A stretch of DNA of 63,973 bases from Paenarthrobacter sp. AR 02 (lineage in GTDB: Bacteria; Actinomycetota; Actinomycetes; Actinomycetales; Micrococcaceae), in NCBI RefSeq assembly GCF_021538675.1, contig NZ_JAJUKH010000016.1, positions 1 through 63,973 of the forward strand. The letters run 5' to 3'. The notes beneath the pieces were generated by a model, which had not been told where the DNA came from, did no database searches, and was given only the letters and a program-made list of their open reading frames with translations. Positions 24,768 through 33,006 of the stretch are shown in pieces (the first letter of the stretch is position 1; each line of letters starts with the position of its first letter). Position numbers and translations under genes: made by a program.

Positions 24768-27515
24768 TTAGGCGTCGCCGCCTGCTCCGCCGGTGGTGCC
24801 GGCGTTGACATCCAGGAGCCGATACTTCTCGATGGCCTTCTCCAGTGCGTCCTCGGCAACTTCGCCCTTGGCGGCGAGGAGTTGCAGGGTTTTGGCGACG
24901 ATGGAGTGGGTGTCGTTTTTGAAGTAGCGGCGTGCGGCTTGGCGGGTGTCGGAGAAGCCGAAGCCGTCTGCTCCGAGGGAGGCGAAGTCGTTGGGGATGT
25001 ATTGGCGGATTTGGTCGGGCACGGCTTTCATGTAGTCGGTGACGGCGATGACGGGTCCGGTTTTGCCTGCGAGTTGTTCGGTGATGAAGGGGGTGGGTGC
25101 GGGTTGGCCGGGGTTGAGGAAGGCGTGGTCTTCGGCGGCGAGTCCGTCGCGTCGGAGTTCGTTCCATGAGGTCACGGACCAGACGTCGGCTGCGACGTTC
25201 CAGTCTTCGGCGAGGATCCGTCGGGCTTCGAGGGCCCAGGGGACGGAGACGCCGGAGGCGAGGATTTGCGCGGTGGGCCGGTTGGTGGGTCCTTCGGGGG
25301 CGTGGGCGAGGTGGTAGATGCCCTTGATCAGTGCGGTGGTGTCGAGGTTTTCCGGTTCCGCGGGTTGGGTGATGGGCTCGTTGTAGACGGTGAGGTAGTA
25401 CATCACGTTCTGGTCAGTACTGTCCTCGCCGTACATTTGTTCGAGTCCGTGGCGGATGATGTGGCCGATTTCGTAGCCGTAGGCGGGGTCGTAGGTGCGG
25501 ACGGCGGGGTTGGTGGAGGCCAGGATGGGGGAGTGCCCGTCGGCGTGTTGGAGTCCTTCGCCGGTGAGGGTGGTTCGTCCTGCGGTGGCGCCGATGATGA
25601 ACCCGCGGGTCATTTGGTCTGCTGCGGCCCAGAAGGAATCGCCGGTGCGTTGGAAGCCGAACATGGAGTAGAACACGTAGATCGGGACCAGGGGTTCGCC
25701 GTGGGTGGCGTAGGAGGTTCCGGCGGCGGTGAACGCTGCGACGGCGCCGGCTTCGTTGATGCCGGGGTGGATCAGTTGTCCGGCGGGTGATTCTTTGTAG
25801 GCCAGGACGAGGTCGCGGTCCACGGAGAGGTAGTTCTGGCCTTTGGGGTTGTAGATTTTCGCGGTCGGGAAGAACGCGTCCATCCCGAAGGTCCGGGATT
25901 CGTCCGGGACGACGGGCACGAAGCGTGCGCCGAAGTTTTTATCGCGCATGAGGTCTTTGAGGAGCCTCACGAAGGCCATGGTGGTCGCGGCCTGTTGTTT
26001 CCCGGACCCGCGTTTGGCGACCTCGTAGGACTTCGCGTCCGGGAGGGTCACGGGGGTGTGGGTGCGGCGGCGTTCGGGGACGAACCCGCCGAGCTCGGCC
26101 CGGCGTTCCATGAGGTATTGGATTTCCGGGGCGTCCATGCCGGGGTGGTAGTACGGGGGCCGGTAGAGGTCCGCGTCGAGTTGTTCGTCGGTGATGGGGA
26201 TCCGGAGGTGGTCACGGAAGGCTTTGAGGTCTTCCATGGTCAGTTTCTTCATTTGGTGGGTCGCGTTGCGGCCCTCGAAGTGGGGTCCGAGTCCGTAGCC
26301 CTTGACGGTTTTGGCCAGGATCACGGTGGGTTTGCCCTTGAACTCGGTCGCTGCCTTGTAGGCGGCGTAGACCTTGCGGTAGTCGTGGCCGCCGCGTTTG
26401 AGGCCCCAGATCTGTTCGTCGGTCAGGTCCGCGACCATGTCCTTGGTGGCCGGGTTCTTCCCGAAGAAGTGTTCCCGCACGAATCCGCCGGACTCGGCTT
26501 TGTAGGTTTGGTAGTCACCATCGGGGGTTTCGTTCATGATTTTCACCAACGCCCCGTCGGTGTCGGCCTCGAGCAGGGAGTCCCACTCCCGGCCCCAGAC
26601 GACCTTGATCACGTTCCAGCCCGCACCGCGGAAGAACGCTTCGAGTTCCTGCATGATCTTGCCGTTACCGCGCACGGGACCGTCCAGGCGCTGGAGGTTG
26701 CAGTTGACCACGAAGTTCAGGTTGTCCAGGTTCTCGTTCGCGGCGAGCTGGAGCAGGCCACGGGACTCGGGCTCGTCCATTTCCCCGTCACCAAGGAACG
26801 CCCAGACCTGCTGGTCCGAGGTGTCCTTGATCCCACGGTTCTGCAGGTACCGGTTGGACTGGGCCTGGTAGATCGCGTTCATCGGGCCGATACCCATCGA
26901 CACGGTCGGGAACTCCCAGAAATCCGGCATCAGGCGCGGGTGCGGGTACGAGGACAGGGCGTGCCCGGCCTTGGACTTCTCCTGACGGAACCCGTCCAGG
27001 TCCTCTTCGCTCAGGCGGCCTTCCATGAACGCCCGCGCGTACATCCCCGGGGACGCGTGACCTTGGAAGAACACCTGGTCACCGCCCGAAGGGTGGTCCT
27101 TGCCGCGGAAGAAGTGGTTGAACCCCACCTCGTACAGGGTCGCGGCACCGGCATAAGTGGAAATATGCCCGCCCACACCAATATCGGAGCGCTGCGCACG
27201 ATGCACCATCACCGCAGCGTTCCACCGCATATACGCCCGATACCGGCGCTCGAACTCCTCGTTCCCCGGGAACGGCGCTTCCTGATCCACCGGGATCGTG
27301 TTCACATAATCAGTGGTCGTCACCATCGGCACACCCACCGACCGGGCACCAGCACGCTGCAACAACGACCGCATAATGAACTGCGCACGCTCAGTACCCT
27401 GCTCGGCGATCAACGCATCAAGGGACTCAATCCACTCAGCAGTCTCTTCCGGATCACGATCAGGCAGCTGGGCAGTCAACCCGCTGAGGATGTGTGAGGT
27501 CTCTTCTCCTACAGA
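24768..27515 (-). CDS. aceE: Pyruvate dehydrogenase E1 component, homodimeric type
   Basis: Thiamine-diphosphate enzyme that decarboxylates pyruvate and acetylates lipoyl E2. 915 aa, the single-chain type of actinobacteria. The ThDP motif is WAFLGDGEMDEPESRG...NLNFVVN, and TYAGAATLYEVGFNHFF and GGHDYRKVY are also typical. GTG 27515 (VSVGEETSHIL) has AAAGGAAGG 6 nt upstream; ATG 27545 would include that site in the gene. Third-position base choice changes along the gene: G/T-ending codons at the 5' end, C/A-ending at the 3' half. No E2/E3 genes are adjacent. Confidence 0.97.
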   Translation of the reverse strand, partial: SVGEETSHILSGLTAQLPDRDPEETAEWIESLDALIAEQGTERAQFIMRSLLQRAGARSVGVPMVTTTDYVNTIPVDQEAPFPGNEEFERRYRAYMRWNAAVMVHRAQRSDIGVGGHISTYAGAATLYEVGFNHFFRGKDHPSGGDQVFFQGHASPGMYARAFMEGRLSEEDLDGFRQEKSKAGHALSSYPHPRLMPDFWEFPTVSMGIGPMNAIYQAQSNRYLQNRGIKDTSDQQVWAFLGDGEMDEPESRGLLQLAANENLDNLNFVVNCNLQRLDGPVRGNGKIMQELEAFFRGAGWNVIKVVWGREWDSLLEADTDGALVKIMNETPDGDYQTYKAESGGFVREHFFGKNPATKDMVADLTDEQIWGLKRGGHDYRKVYAAYKAATEFKGKPTVILAKTVKGYGLGPHFEGRNATHQMKKLTMEDLKAFRDHLRIPITDEQLDADLYRPPYYHPGMDAPEIQYLMERRAELGGFVPERRRTHTPVTLPDAKSYEVAKRGSGKQQAATTMAFVRLLKDLMRDKNFGARFVPVVPDESRTFGMDAFFPTAKIYNPKGQNYLSVDRDLVLAYKESPAGQLIHPGINEAGAVAAFTAAGTSYATHGEPLVPIYVFYSMFGFQRTGDSFWAAADQMTRGFIIGATAGRTTLTGEGLQHADGHSPILASTNPAVRTYDPAYGYEIGHIIRHGLEQMYGEDSTDQNVMYYLTVYNEPITQPAEPENLDTTALIKGIYHLAHAPEGPTNRPTAQILASGVSVPWALEARRILAEDWNVAADVWSVTSWNELRRDGLAAEDHAFLNPGQPAPTPFITEQLAGKTGPVIAVTDYMKAVPDQIRQYIPNDFASLGADGFGFSDTRQAARRYFKNDTHSIVAKTLQLLAAKGEVAEDALEKAIEKYRLLDVNAGTTGGAGGDA

Positions 27516-27643
27516 CACGTCCAACCTTCCTTTAGGCGCATTCATCGGCGCCTCAGGTCTGGCAGGGTAACTGCCCGTCGTGAACGCGTCGTGTGCGACA
27601 TTTCGGTTTCAACAGCCCGGTCCGATGCGCCGGGCAGGTCTTG

Positions 27644-27703
27644 TGAGCGCTTGGCTGCCCAGTAGAATTCTTTGGGGCGATCGCCCTGCAGCCATAGCGC
27701 TCA
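27644..27703. repeat. Nested inverted repeat upstream of aceE / DUF3052 gene
   Basis: TGAGCGC-T-TGGCTGC (27644-27658) pairs with GCAGCCA-TA-GCGCTCA (27688-27703), 14 bp with a small internal loop. Inside lies a perfect 12-bp palindrome GGGCGATCGCCC (27675-27686). The -10 candidate TAGAAT (27663-27668) falls in the loop. It could be an operator pair, a cruciform or part of a leader RNA. Confidence 0.6.
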
Positions 27704-27748
27704 TGGCCACTCTAGCTTTCACTGTGCCGGGATGCGTAGCCACGGGCC

Positions 27749-27828
27749 CCGGGGGGCGTTGTATGTCACACTCATAATCCCTCCGTGACCGATACCACGT
27801 AGGTATCGGGGCCCCAAAACGCCCCCGG
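27749..27828. repeat. Second structured element: G/C-rich stem enclosing a hairpin
   Basis: CCGGGGGGCGTT (27749-27760) pairs with AACGCCCCCGG (27818-27828) with one bulged G. It encloses CCGATACC-ACGTA-GGTATCGG (27789-27809), an 8-bp perfect hairpin. GGGGCCCC (27808-27815) offers an alternative fold. Confidence 0.55.
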
Positions 27829-27926
27829 TAGTGCGGAATGTGGCCCCGGGCAGGGACAATGGCTTGAAGCACACGCCCAAAGGGTGTTGGCTGTTAGTAA
27901 TGGAAGTCACTTCAAAAGGAGGAAAC

Positions 27927-28346
27927 GTGAGCGAGGCCGACGCCGCCACATCGGTAAATGTGGCGGAACGAATGGGTTTCAAAGATGGGGATCTGATTCA
28001 GGAGCGCGGCTACGACGATGACGTCGACTTCGACTTGCGTGATGACATCGAAGATGTCACTGGATCCGAACTGTTGGATGAAGACGACCATGACGTAGTG
28101 GATGCTGTTGTCTTCTGGTGGCGCGACGGCGACGGTGATCTTGTTGATGCCCTGATGGATTCGCTCACCACTTTGAAGGAAGGCGGAGTCGTCTGGGTCC
28201 TGACCCCCAAGTCAGGCCGCGACGGCTACGTTTCCCCGGCAGACATCCAGGACGCAGCGCCCACGTCCGGTTTGCACCTCACCACCTCCGCCGGTGTTTC
28301 GAAGGACTGGAGTGCCACCCGTCTGGTGCCGAAGAAGAACAAGTGA
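27927..28346 (+). CDS. DUF3052 family protein
   Basis: 139 aa, very acidic (D/E-rich around residues 25-65), soluble, unknown function. RMGFKDGDLIQERGYDDDVD and VFWWRDGDGDLVDALMD mark the actinobacterial DUF3052 family, which typically sits beside aceE and an AhpE-like peroxiredoxin, as here. AAAGGAGG at 27916-27922 supports GTG 27927. Its end overlaps the next start codon by 4 nt. Confidence 0.87.
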   Translation: MSEADAATSVNVAERMGFKDGDLIQERGYDDDVDFDLRDDIEDVTGSELLDEDDHDVVDAVVFWWRDGDGDLVDALMDSLTTLKEGGVVWVLTPKSGRDGYVSPADIQDAAPTSGLHLTTSAGVSKDWSATRLVPKKNK

Positions 28347-28846
28347 CCAAGGTCCCCTTGGCGCCGGCGCTGATGACGGTACCGGCCGTTGGTGATTCTG
28401 CGCCGGAATTTGAGCTGGTCAACCAATACGGGGAGCCGGTTCGATTGTCCGACTATCGCGGACGGAACGTCGTTGTAGTGTTTTTCCCTTTCGCTTTCTC
28501 GGGTATCTGCACGGGAGAGTTGTGTGAGATCCGCGACAACATCGCTGCCTTCGAGGGCGCGAACGCCGCAGTATTGGCCATCTCGGTGGACAGTAAGTTT
28601 GTCCAGCGGGCGTACGCCCAGAGCGAGGGTTTCGGATTCGATCTCCTCGCCGATTTCTGGCCTCACGGTGCGGTCGCCCAGGCATACGGTGTGTTTGACG
28701 CCGCCAGCGGGATGGCTCTGAGGGGAACTTTTATTATCGACGCCGGCGGCACCGTCCGTTACGCGGTTGTTAATCCAAGGGGCCAAGCCCGGGACTTCGC
28801 TGAATACCGCCGGGCCCTTGCGGATCTGGTCGGGCACTCGTCATGA
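28343..28846 (+). CDS. AhpE-type peroxiredoxin
   Basis: 167-aa thiol peroxidase. The peroxidatic Cys is in FAFSGICTGELCEIRDN. Mycobacterial AhpE has Gln-Gly-Glu-Leu-Asp after the active Cys and is 1-Cys; here a second Cys lies five residues on (C-TGEL-C), as in atypical 2-Cys BCP/PrxQ enzymes, so an intramolecular disulfide is possible. GTG 28343 overlaps the DUF3052 stop codon (GTGA), and its TGA overlaps the sirtuin ATG (ATGA). Confidence 0.9.
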   Translation: MTKVPLAPALMTVPAVGDSAPEFELVNQYGEPVRLSDYRGRNVVVVFFPFAFSGICTGELCEIRDNIAAFEGANAAVLAISVDSKFVQRAYAQSEGFGFDLLADFWPHGAVAQAYGVFDAASGMALRGTFIIDAGGTVRYAVVNPRGQARDFAEYRRALADLVGHSS

Positions 28847-29799
28847 GCCAGGTCAGGCCGGGGGTGGGCATGACTGGCTTCGCCAGCATGGACCCGGAGC
28901 CGGCCGTGCACTTGCAACCAGCCGAGTTGGAGGCTGTGTCAGAGGCGCGGTCTTTCCTGGAGGGCAAGCCGTTGGCTGTCCTCACCGGCGCGGGCCTGAG
29001 CACGGATTCGGGTATTCCTGATTACAGGGGGCCGGGCTCGGCGCCCCGGAACCCGATGACCTACCAGGAGTTCATCGGCAGTGCGTCCAACCGACGCCGC
29101 TATTGGGCCCGCAACCACATCGGGTGGTCCCATCTACGGCATGCCGATCCGAATGCCGGGCATGCCGCCATCGCGTTGATGGAGCGGCGGGGACTTTTGA
29201 CCGGTCTCATCACCCAGAACGTGGACAGGCTTCATGAGGACGGCGGAAGCGTTAACGTGGTGGACCTGCACGGGCGCTTCGACCAGGTCATCTGTCTCGA
29301 AAACGGACACATTTTCAGTCGGAAACTGATCGCGGCCATCCTCGAAGAGATCAATCCTGGATTCCTGGAGGCCGCACTGGATTCAGGAGTAGTTGAAATG
29401 GCTCCGGATGCCGACGCGACAGTGGAAGATCCCGACCTGATTACTTCGTTCGTAGTGGCGGTGTGTCCCATCTGCGGCGGGATGCTTAAGCCCAATTTCG
29501 TCTATTTTGGGGAAAACGTTCCCAAGGATCGCGTGGCACGCGCTTATGGGATGGTGGATAACGCGGAGGCCCTCCTGGTTGCGGGGTCCTCGTTGACGGT
29601 GCAGAGCGGACTTCGCTTTGTGCGTCACGCCGCCAAGGCCGGCAAGCCCGTGGTCATCATTAACCGGGGTGCCACCCGTGGTGACCCCCTCGCTACGGTG
29701 AAACTCGACCTCGGAGTGAGCGGTGCTTTGGACTATTTGGCGCGAACGCTGCCCGACATTTCAGGTGCTGCCGGGTCGATTGGTGTTTCCGGCACATAA
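28843..29799 (+). CDS. Sir2 family NAD-dependent protein deacetylase with incomplete zinc site
   Basis: 318 aa. NAD-binding GAGLSTDSGIPDYRG (49-63), TQNVDRLH and catalytic His in DLHG (143) are intact. The zinc module normally has two Cys pairs. Here the first is C151-L-E-N154 (second Cys replaced by Asn, His156 nearby) while the second, C208-P-I-C211, is normal. Activity is likely but zinc binding may be unusual. It is the third gene of an overlapping set with DUF3052 and the peroxiredoxin and ends 77 bp before tRNA-Val. Confidence 0.88.
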   Translation: MSQVRPGVGMTGFASMDPEPAVHLQPAELEAVSEARSFLEGKPLAVLTGAGLSTDSGIPDYRGPGSAPRNPMTYQEFIGSASNRRRYWARNHIGWSHLRHADPNAGHAAIALMERRGLLTGLITQNVDRLHEDGGSVNVVDLHGRFDQVICLENGHIFSRKLIAAILEEINPGFLEAALDSGVVEMAPDADATVEDPDLITSFVVAVCPICGGMLKPNFVYFGENVPKDRVARAYGMVDNAEALLVAGSSLTVQSGLRFVRHAAKAGKPVVIINRGATRGDPLATVKLDLGVSGALDYLARTLPDISGAAGSIGVSGT

Positions 29800-29876
29800 T
29801 CATGTAGAGTCATTGTTCGTTGGTTGAAGCGCTGAGGAACTGAAAAGGTCCGCAGGAAGCGCTGAAACCGTCATTT

Positions 29877-29952
29877 GGGTCTTTAGCTCAGCTGGTAGAG
29901 CGCCACGTTTACACCGTGGATGTCATCGGTTCGATCCCGGTAGGACCCACCA
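29877..29952 (+). tRNA. tRNA-Val (anticodon TAC)
   Basis: Cloverleaf by eye: acceptor GGGTCTT (29877-29883) with AGGACCC (29942-29948), D-arm AGCTCAGCTGGTAGAGC, anticodon arm CCACG-TTTACAC-CGTGG with TAC, T-arm TCGGTTCGATCCCGG region, and an encoded CCA (29950-29952). It is transcribed with a terminator directly after. Confidence 0.96.
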
Positions 29953-29955
29953 AGT

Positions 29956-30002
29956 AACCCCGCCACGGAGTGCCAACAGGTACGACGCGGCGGGGTTTTT
30001 TG
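29956..30002 (+). terminator. Intrinsic terminator of tRNA-Val
   Basis: AACCCCGCC (29956-29964) pairs with GGCGGGGTT (29989-29997) and runs into a tract of six T. This is a textbook rho-independent terminator. Confidence 0.9.
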
Positions 30003-30066
30003 TTGCCCTGACAAGGCCCGGATTGCGGTGCCTGAATTGTCAGTGGTGTTCCCTAATGTTTCGGAC

Positions 30067-30354
30067 ATGGAATCCGTTGACATCCGCACCACAGTCCAAG
30101 GCGCTCCCGTGGCGGTCCAGCGTGGCGGCCAGGAGTGGGACGTGGTGGCTGAGCCTGTCCGCTGGTTCGAGAGGGTGCCGTGGTGGGAACAGTCAAGGCG
30201 AATGCCCCGGGGGCACGGCCGGGTTGATATCGAAATCTGGCAGGTCCAGGTGGCTCCGGGCAGAGGGCAGCATTCCGGCGCCGTGACGTGGGAACTTGTC
30301 CGGAATGGTGATGGCGCCTGGTACCTCCGGGGCGAGGAAGCCTTGGCTGCCTGA
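30067..30354 (+). CDS. Hypothetical protein, DUF6504-like
   Basis: 95 aa, rich in Trp and Arg. The stretch EPVRWFERVPWWEQSRRMPRG with VDIEIWQVQV resembles the small DUF6504 family found near Y-family polymerase genes in actinobacteria; function unknown. TAATGT (30054-30059) ends 7 nt before ATG 30067, supporting this start as leaderless. GTG 30028 would add 13 residues. The family call is from memory of the Trp pattern and is moderate. Confidence 0.55.
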   Translation: MESVDIRTTVQGAPVAVQRGGQEWDVVAEPVRWFERVPWWEQSRRMPRGHGRVDIEIWQVQVAPGRGQHSGAVTWELVRNGDGAWYLRGEEALAA

Positions 30355-30532
30355 ATCCGCGGGTTAAATGGATGAGCTCTCCACCACGACTATTGGGGGA
30401 TGCCGCGGTGGAGAGCTCGAGAATGAATATACAGCGAACTTTTGGGTTTGAAAAGTGAGTCGATTGGGGGCTCGACTCCAGTATCCGTGGGGAGGGGCAC
30501 CCCTCAAGCAGGTGAGACACTATGATGAGTAG

Positions 30533-30550
30533 TGTTCAGCTGAATGAACA
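30533..30550. promoter_or_regulatory. 18-bp inverted repeat TGTTCA-N6-TGAACA, candidate IclR operator
   Basis: Perfect 6-bp half sites at 30533-30538 and 30545-30550, 29 bp before the IclR gene start. The spacing and location suit autoregulation. Related sites occur before the transporter gene (31406, 31425) and before the dehydrogenase at 36130. Confidence 0.6.
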
Positions 30551-30578
30551 GCCGGTACCTCGATGACGAAGGAGAATC

Positions 30579-31373
30579 GTGGCAGATTCCCGCTCTACCC
30601 GCTCGGAGGGGCTGGGCGCGTCGTCGCCGGCTCCTGCCGTCACCCGCGCAGCCGCCGTGCTTGAGGCGCTTGCCGGCTCCCCGTCCGGGCGCCTGACCTT
30701 GAGTGACCTCTCGCGGGAACTAGGCATCCCCAAGTCCTCAACCTCGAATCTGCTTCTGGCCCTGGAGGAATCTCGCCTTATTACGCGGCAGGGAGCCGAC
30801 TTTGCGCTGGGCCGAAAGCTTGTGGAGCTGGGTGCGGCGTATTTGAGCCGCTTGGACGAGGTGCAGGAGTTCTACAAGTATTGTGAACAGGCCCCGACAC
30901 TTTCCGGTGAGACTGTCAGGATCGCCATGCTCGACGGCGACCACGTCATTTACCTTGCGCGCTACGAAGGCCATCCCGCCGTCCGGCTGACATCGAACAT
31001 CGGTGACAAGATGCCGGTGTCGCTGTGCAGCGTTGGCAAAGCCTTGCTGGCCCAGTTGCACGACCACGATATTGAGGCGATGTTCCCCGACGGCATGTCG
31101 CTGCCGGTCATGACCCCGAACTCGCTGCGTACGGCCGAAGAGTTAAAGGCGCAGATTTCGACTATCCGCACTCAGGGGTTTGCCTTCGAAGACGAGGAAT
31201 CCACCGTGGGAGTGGTCTGCCTGGCGGTTCCCGTGCCCACCCATGGAGCCCACGGCCCCAGCTTGGGCCTCTCTGTCACTGCACTGAAGGCGACATATTC
31301 GGAGGAGCAGGGTGCATTGATGGTCAAGGAACTCAAGGAATTGGCGAGGTCCTTGGGCAATCCCATGGGATAG
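30579..31373 (+). CDS. IclR family transcriptional regulator
   Basis: 264 aa. An N-terminal winged helix (AAVLEALAGSPSGRLTLSDLSRELGIPKSSTSNLLLALE) precedes a GAF-like effector domain containing YLARYEGHPAVRL and SVGKALLAQL, then the FAFEDEESTVGVVCLAVPV strand typical of IclR. GAAGGAG precedes GTG 30579. It stands directly before an MHS transporter gene, so a small organic acid or sugar acid is the likely effector. Confidence 0.92.
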   Translation: MADSRSTRSEGLGASSPAPAVTRAAAVLEALAGSPSGRLTLSDLSRELGIPKSSTSNLLLALEESRLITRQGADFALGRKLVELGAAYLSRLDEVQEFYKYCEQAPTLSGETVRIAMLDGDHVIYLARYEGHPAVRLTSNIGDKMPVSLCSVGKALLAQLHDHDIEAMFPDGMSLPVMTPNSLRTAEELKAQISTIRTQGFAFEDEESTVGVVCLAVPVPTHGAHGPSLGLSVTALKATYSEEQGALMVKELKELARSLGNPMG

Positions 31374-31405
31374 CACCTATAAATCTGATTTTAGTCTTGG
31401 CAAGC

Positions 31406-31442
31406 TGTTCATCAAGCTGTACGCTGTTCAACATAGTGATCT
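31406..31442. promoter_or_regulatory. Two TGTTCA-N6 boxes upstream of the MHS transporter
   Basis: TGTTCA-TCAAGC-TGTACG (31406-31423) and TGTTCA-ACATAG-TGATCT (31425-31442) repeat the left half site of the IclR-promoter palindrome in tandem, one base apart. The right halves are degenerate. They lie 67-103 bp before the transporter start, as expected for activator or repressor sites. Confidence 0.45.
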
Positions 31443-31508
31443 TGGCGGTGATGCCATCACTATCTCGCTGGGCCAACGGGGGCCCGGGGTGATTTTGAGG
31501 GAGTGCTT

Positions 31509-32861
31509 GTGACAACTCGTACCAAGACAAAGTTCGCGGCGGAAGCCGACGAAGCCGTCGTCGAACCGGAGCAGCTTCGGCGTGCGACGCTGGCCAGCTC
31601 TGTTGGTTCCGCTCTGGAGTACTACGATTTCTACATTTACGGTTTGGCTTCGGCGCTGATTTTCGGGCCGCTGTTTTTCGCGCCACTCGGTCCGGATGGG
31701 GCACTGATCGCTTCGTTCGCTACCTATGGTGTTGGCTTCGCGGCGCGGCCGTTTGGTGGTCTGATCTTCGGCTACATCGGTGACCGGTTCGGCCGGAAGA
31801 TGGTCCTAATCCTGACCATCGCCTTGATGGGAACGGCGAGCTTCGCCATCGGCCTCCTGCCTACCTTCGATCAGGCAGGGATGCTGGGCGCAGTTCTCCT
31901 CGTCACACTCCGCATCGTCCAAGGGCTCGGGGCCGGCGCCGAGCAGGCCGGCGCCACGACGCTGATATCCGAAGTGGCACCGCGCCGCCGTCGTGGTTTC
32001 TTCGCTTCCTTGCCGTTCGTAGGAATCCAGCTTGGCACCCTCCTGGGTGCTGGAACGTTTGCCCTCATTGCCATGGCTGACAAGTCCGTCCTGCAGGGTT
32101 GGCTGTGGCGCGTGCCGTTCCTGGCCAGCTTCATCCTGATTGTCATCGCGATCTTCATTCGGCTCAAGCTCAAGGAAACGCCGGCTTTCCAGGAGCTGGA
32201 AAAGCACAAGAACGTGGTCAAGAACCCGATCGGTGCTTTGTGGAAGCACTCCAGGAAGAACGTGCTGATCGGCATTGGCCTGCGGATGGGCGAGAACGGA
32301 AACTCGTCCATTTACTCGGCGCTTCTGGTTTCGTTCATGAGCATGCCTGCCGGGGTCTTTGCCGGAAACAATTCCATTGGCCTGGTCGGTTTGCTGATTG
32401 CGGCTGGGTTCGCGGCAGTCCTCGTTGTGACCTTCGGGGCCCTTTCGGACAAATATGGCCGTGTGCCGGTCTACCGCTACGGTGCGTTGTTCCAAGCCAT
32501 CATTGCCGTGCCGGCCTTCTACCTGGTGACGTTGGGCAACGTCACGTTGGTGTGGGTGGTCATGGCTGTGGGCATCGCCATCGGCGTCCAGTCGATGCTC
32601 GGCCCGCAGTGCCCGCTCCTCCCGGAACTTTTTGGCTCGCAGTACCGCTTTACGGGCGTGGCGATGAGCCGGGAGATCTCAGCCGTCCTGGCGGGCGGAC
32701 TGGCACCCCTGCTCGGTGCGCTGATGCTGGCGGCCACGAACCACTCGTGGCTGGTCCTGGCCATCTACTCGCTTGTCCTGGCATTGATCTCGTTCGTCAC
32801 AACCTTCTTCACCCCGGAGACGGCAGGACGCGACCTCGTCAGCACCGAAGACGCGCGGTAG
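31509..32861 (+). CDS. MFS transporter, metabolite:H+ symporter (MHS) family
   Basis: 450 aa, 12 predicted membrane segments. SVGSALEYYDFYIYGLASALIFGPLFF in TM1, YIGDRFGRK in the 2-3 loop, EVAPRRRRGFFASLP after TM4 and DKYGRVPVYRYG in the second half are MHS hallmarks. Relatives import organic acids such as shikimate, alpha-ketoglutarate or citrate; the substrate here is unknown. GTG 31509 follows GAGGGAG. It is likely controlled by the adjacent IclR protein. Confidence 0.92.
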   Translation: MTTRTKTKFAAEADEAVVEPEQLRRATLASSVGSALEYYDFYIYGLASALIFGPLFFAPLGPDGALIASFATYGVGFAARPFGGLIFGYIGDRFGRKMVLILTIALMGTASFAIGLLPTFDQAGMLGAVLLVTLRIVQGLGAGAEQAGATTLISEVAPRRRRGFFASLPFVGIQLGTLLGAGTFALIAMADKSVLQGWLWRVPFLASFILIVIAIFIRLKLKETPAFQELEKHKNVVKNPIGALWKHSRKNVLIGIGLRMGENGNSSIYSALLVSFMSMPAGVFAGNNSIGLVGLLIAAGFAAVLVVTFGALSDKYGRVPVYRYGALFQAIIAVPAFYLVTLGNVTLVWVVMAVGIAIGVQSMLGPQCPLLPELFGSQYRFTGVAMSREISAVLAGGLAPLLGALMLAATNHSWLVLAIYSLVLALISFVTTFFTPETAGRDLVSTEDAR

Positions 32862-32889
32862 CTTCTGGCTTAGGCGCTCAAAGCACTGC

Positions 32890-32921
32890 GGCGCGGTCCC
32901 TCCGAGAGGAGGGGCCGCGCC
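32890..32921 (+). terminator. Terminator hairpin after the MHS transporter
   Basis: A 14-bp stem (32890-32903 with 32908-32921, one G-T pair) with loop GAGA, followed by GCTGTCGTTTGT. Confidence 0.7.
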
Positions 32922-33006
32922 GCTGTCGTTTGTCCTGTCGTTCTCCTTGGGGTGGACATTGGCCGAGGGCAGTGCAGAATTGGTGCAGCGGAAGAGGAGC
33001 GTGTCC

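Larger units (their letters stand above)
27516..27926. other. 411-bp gene-free divergent region between aceE and the DUF3052 gene
   Basis: No credible coding frame: the minus-strand frames here have no ribosome site or family similarity. It holds two structured elements (27644-27703 and 27749-27828) and a possible plus-strand promoter, TTGTGA (27641-27646) and TAGAAT (27663-27668) with a 16-bp spacer. It must also contain the aceE promoter, which I could not place. Confidence 0.7.

Noticed and set aside
24631..25167. Arg/Pro-rich minus-strand frame within aceE
   Set aside because: Out-of-frame shadow produced by the G/T-rich plus-strand composition of the aceE 3' half.
27609..27982. Two minus-strand frames of 87 codons in the aceE upstream region
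   Set aside because: No ribosome site, no family similarity, and they overlap the structured elements and the DUF3052 gene antisense.
28843..29799. Sirtuin as part of an anti-phage defence system
   Set aside because: It is a stand-alone deacetylase-type Sir2 with a peroxiredoxin partner; no effector, helicase or TIR genes adjoin it.
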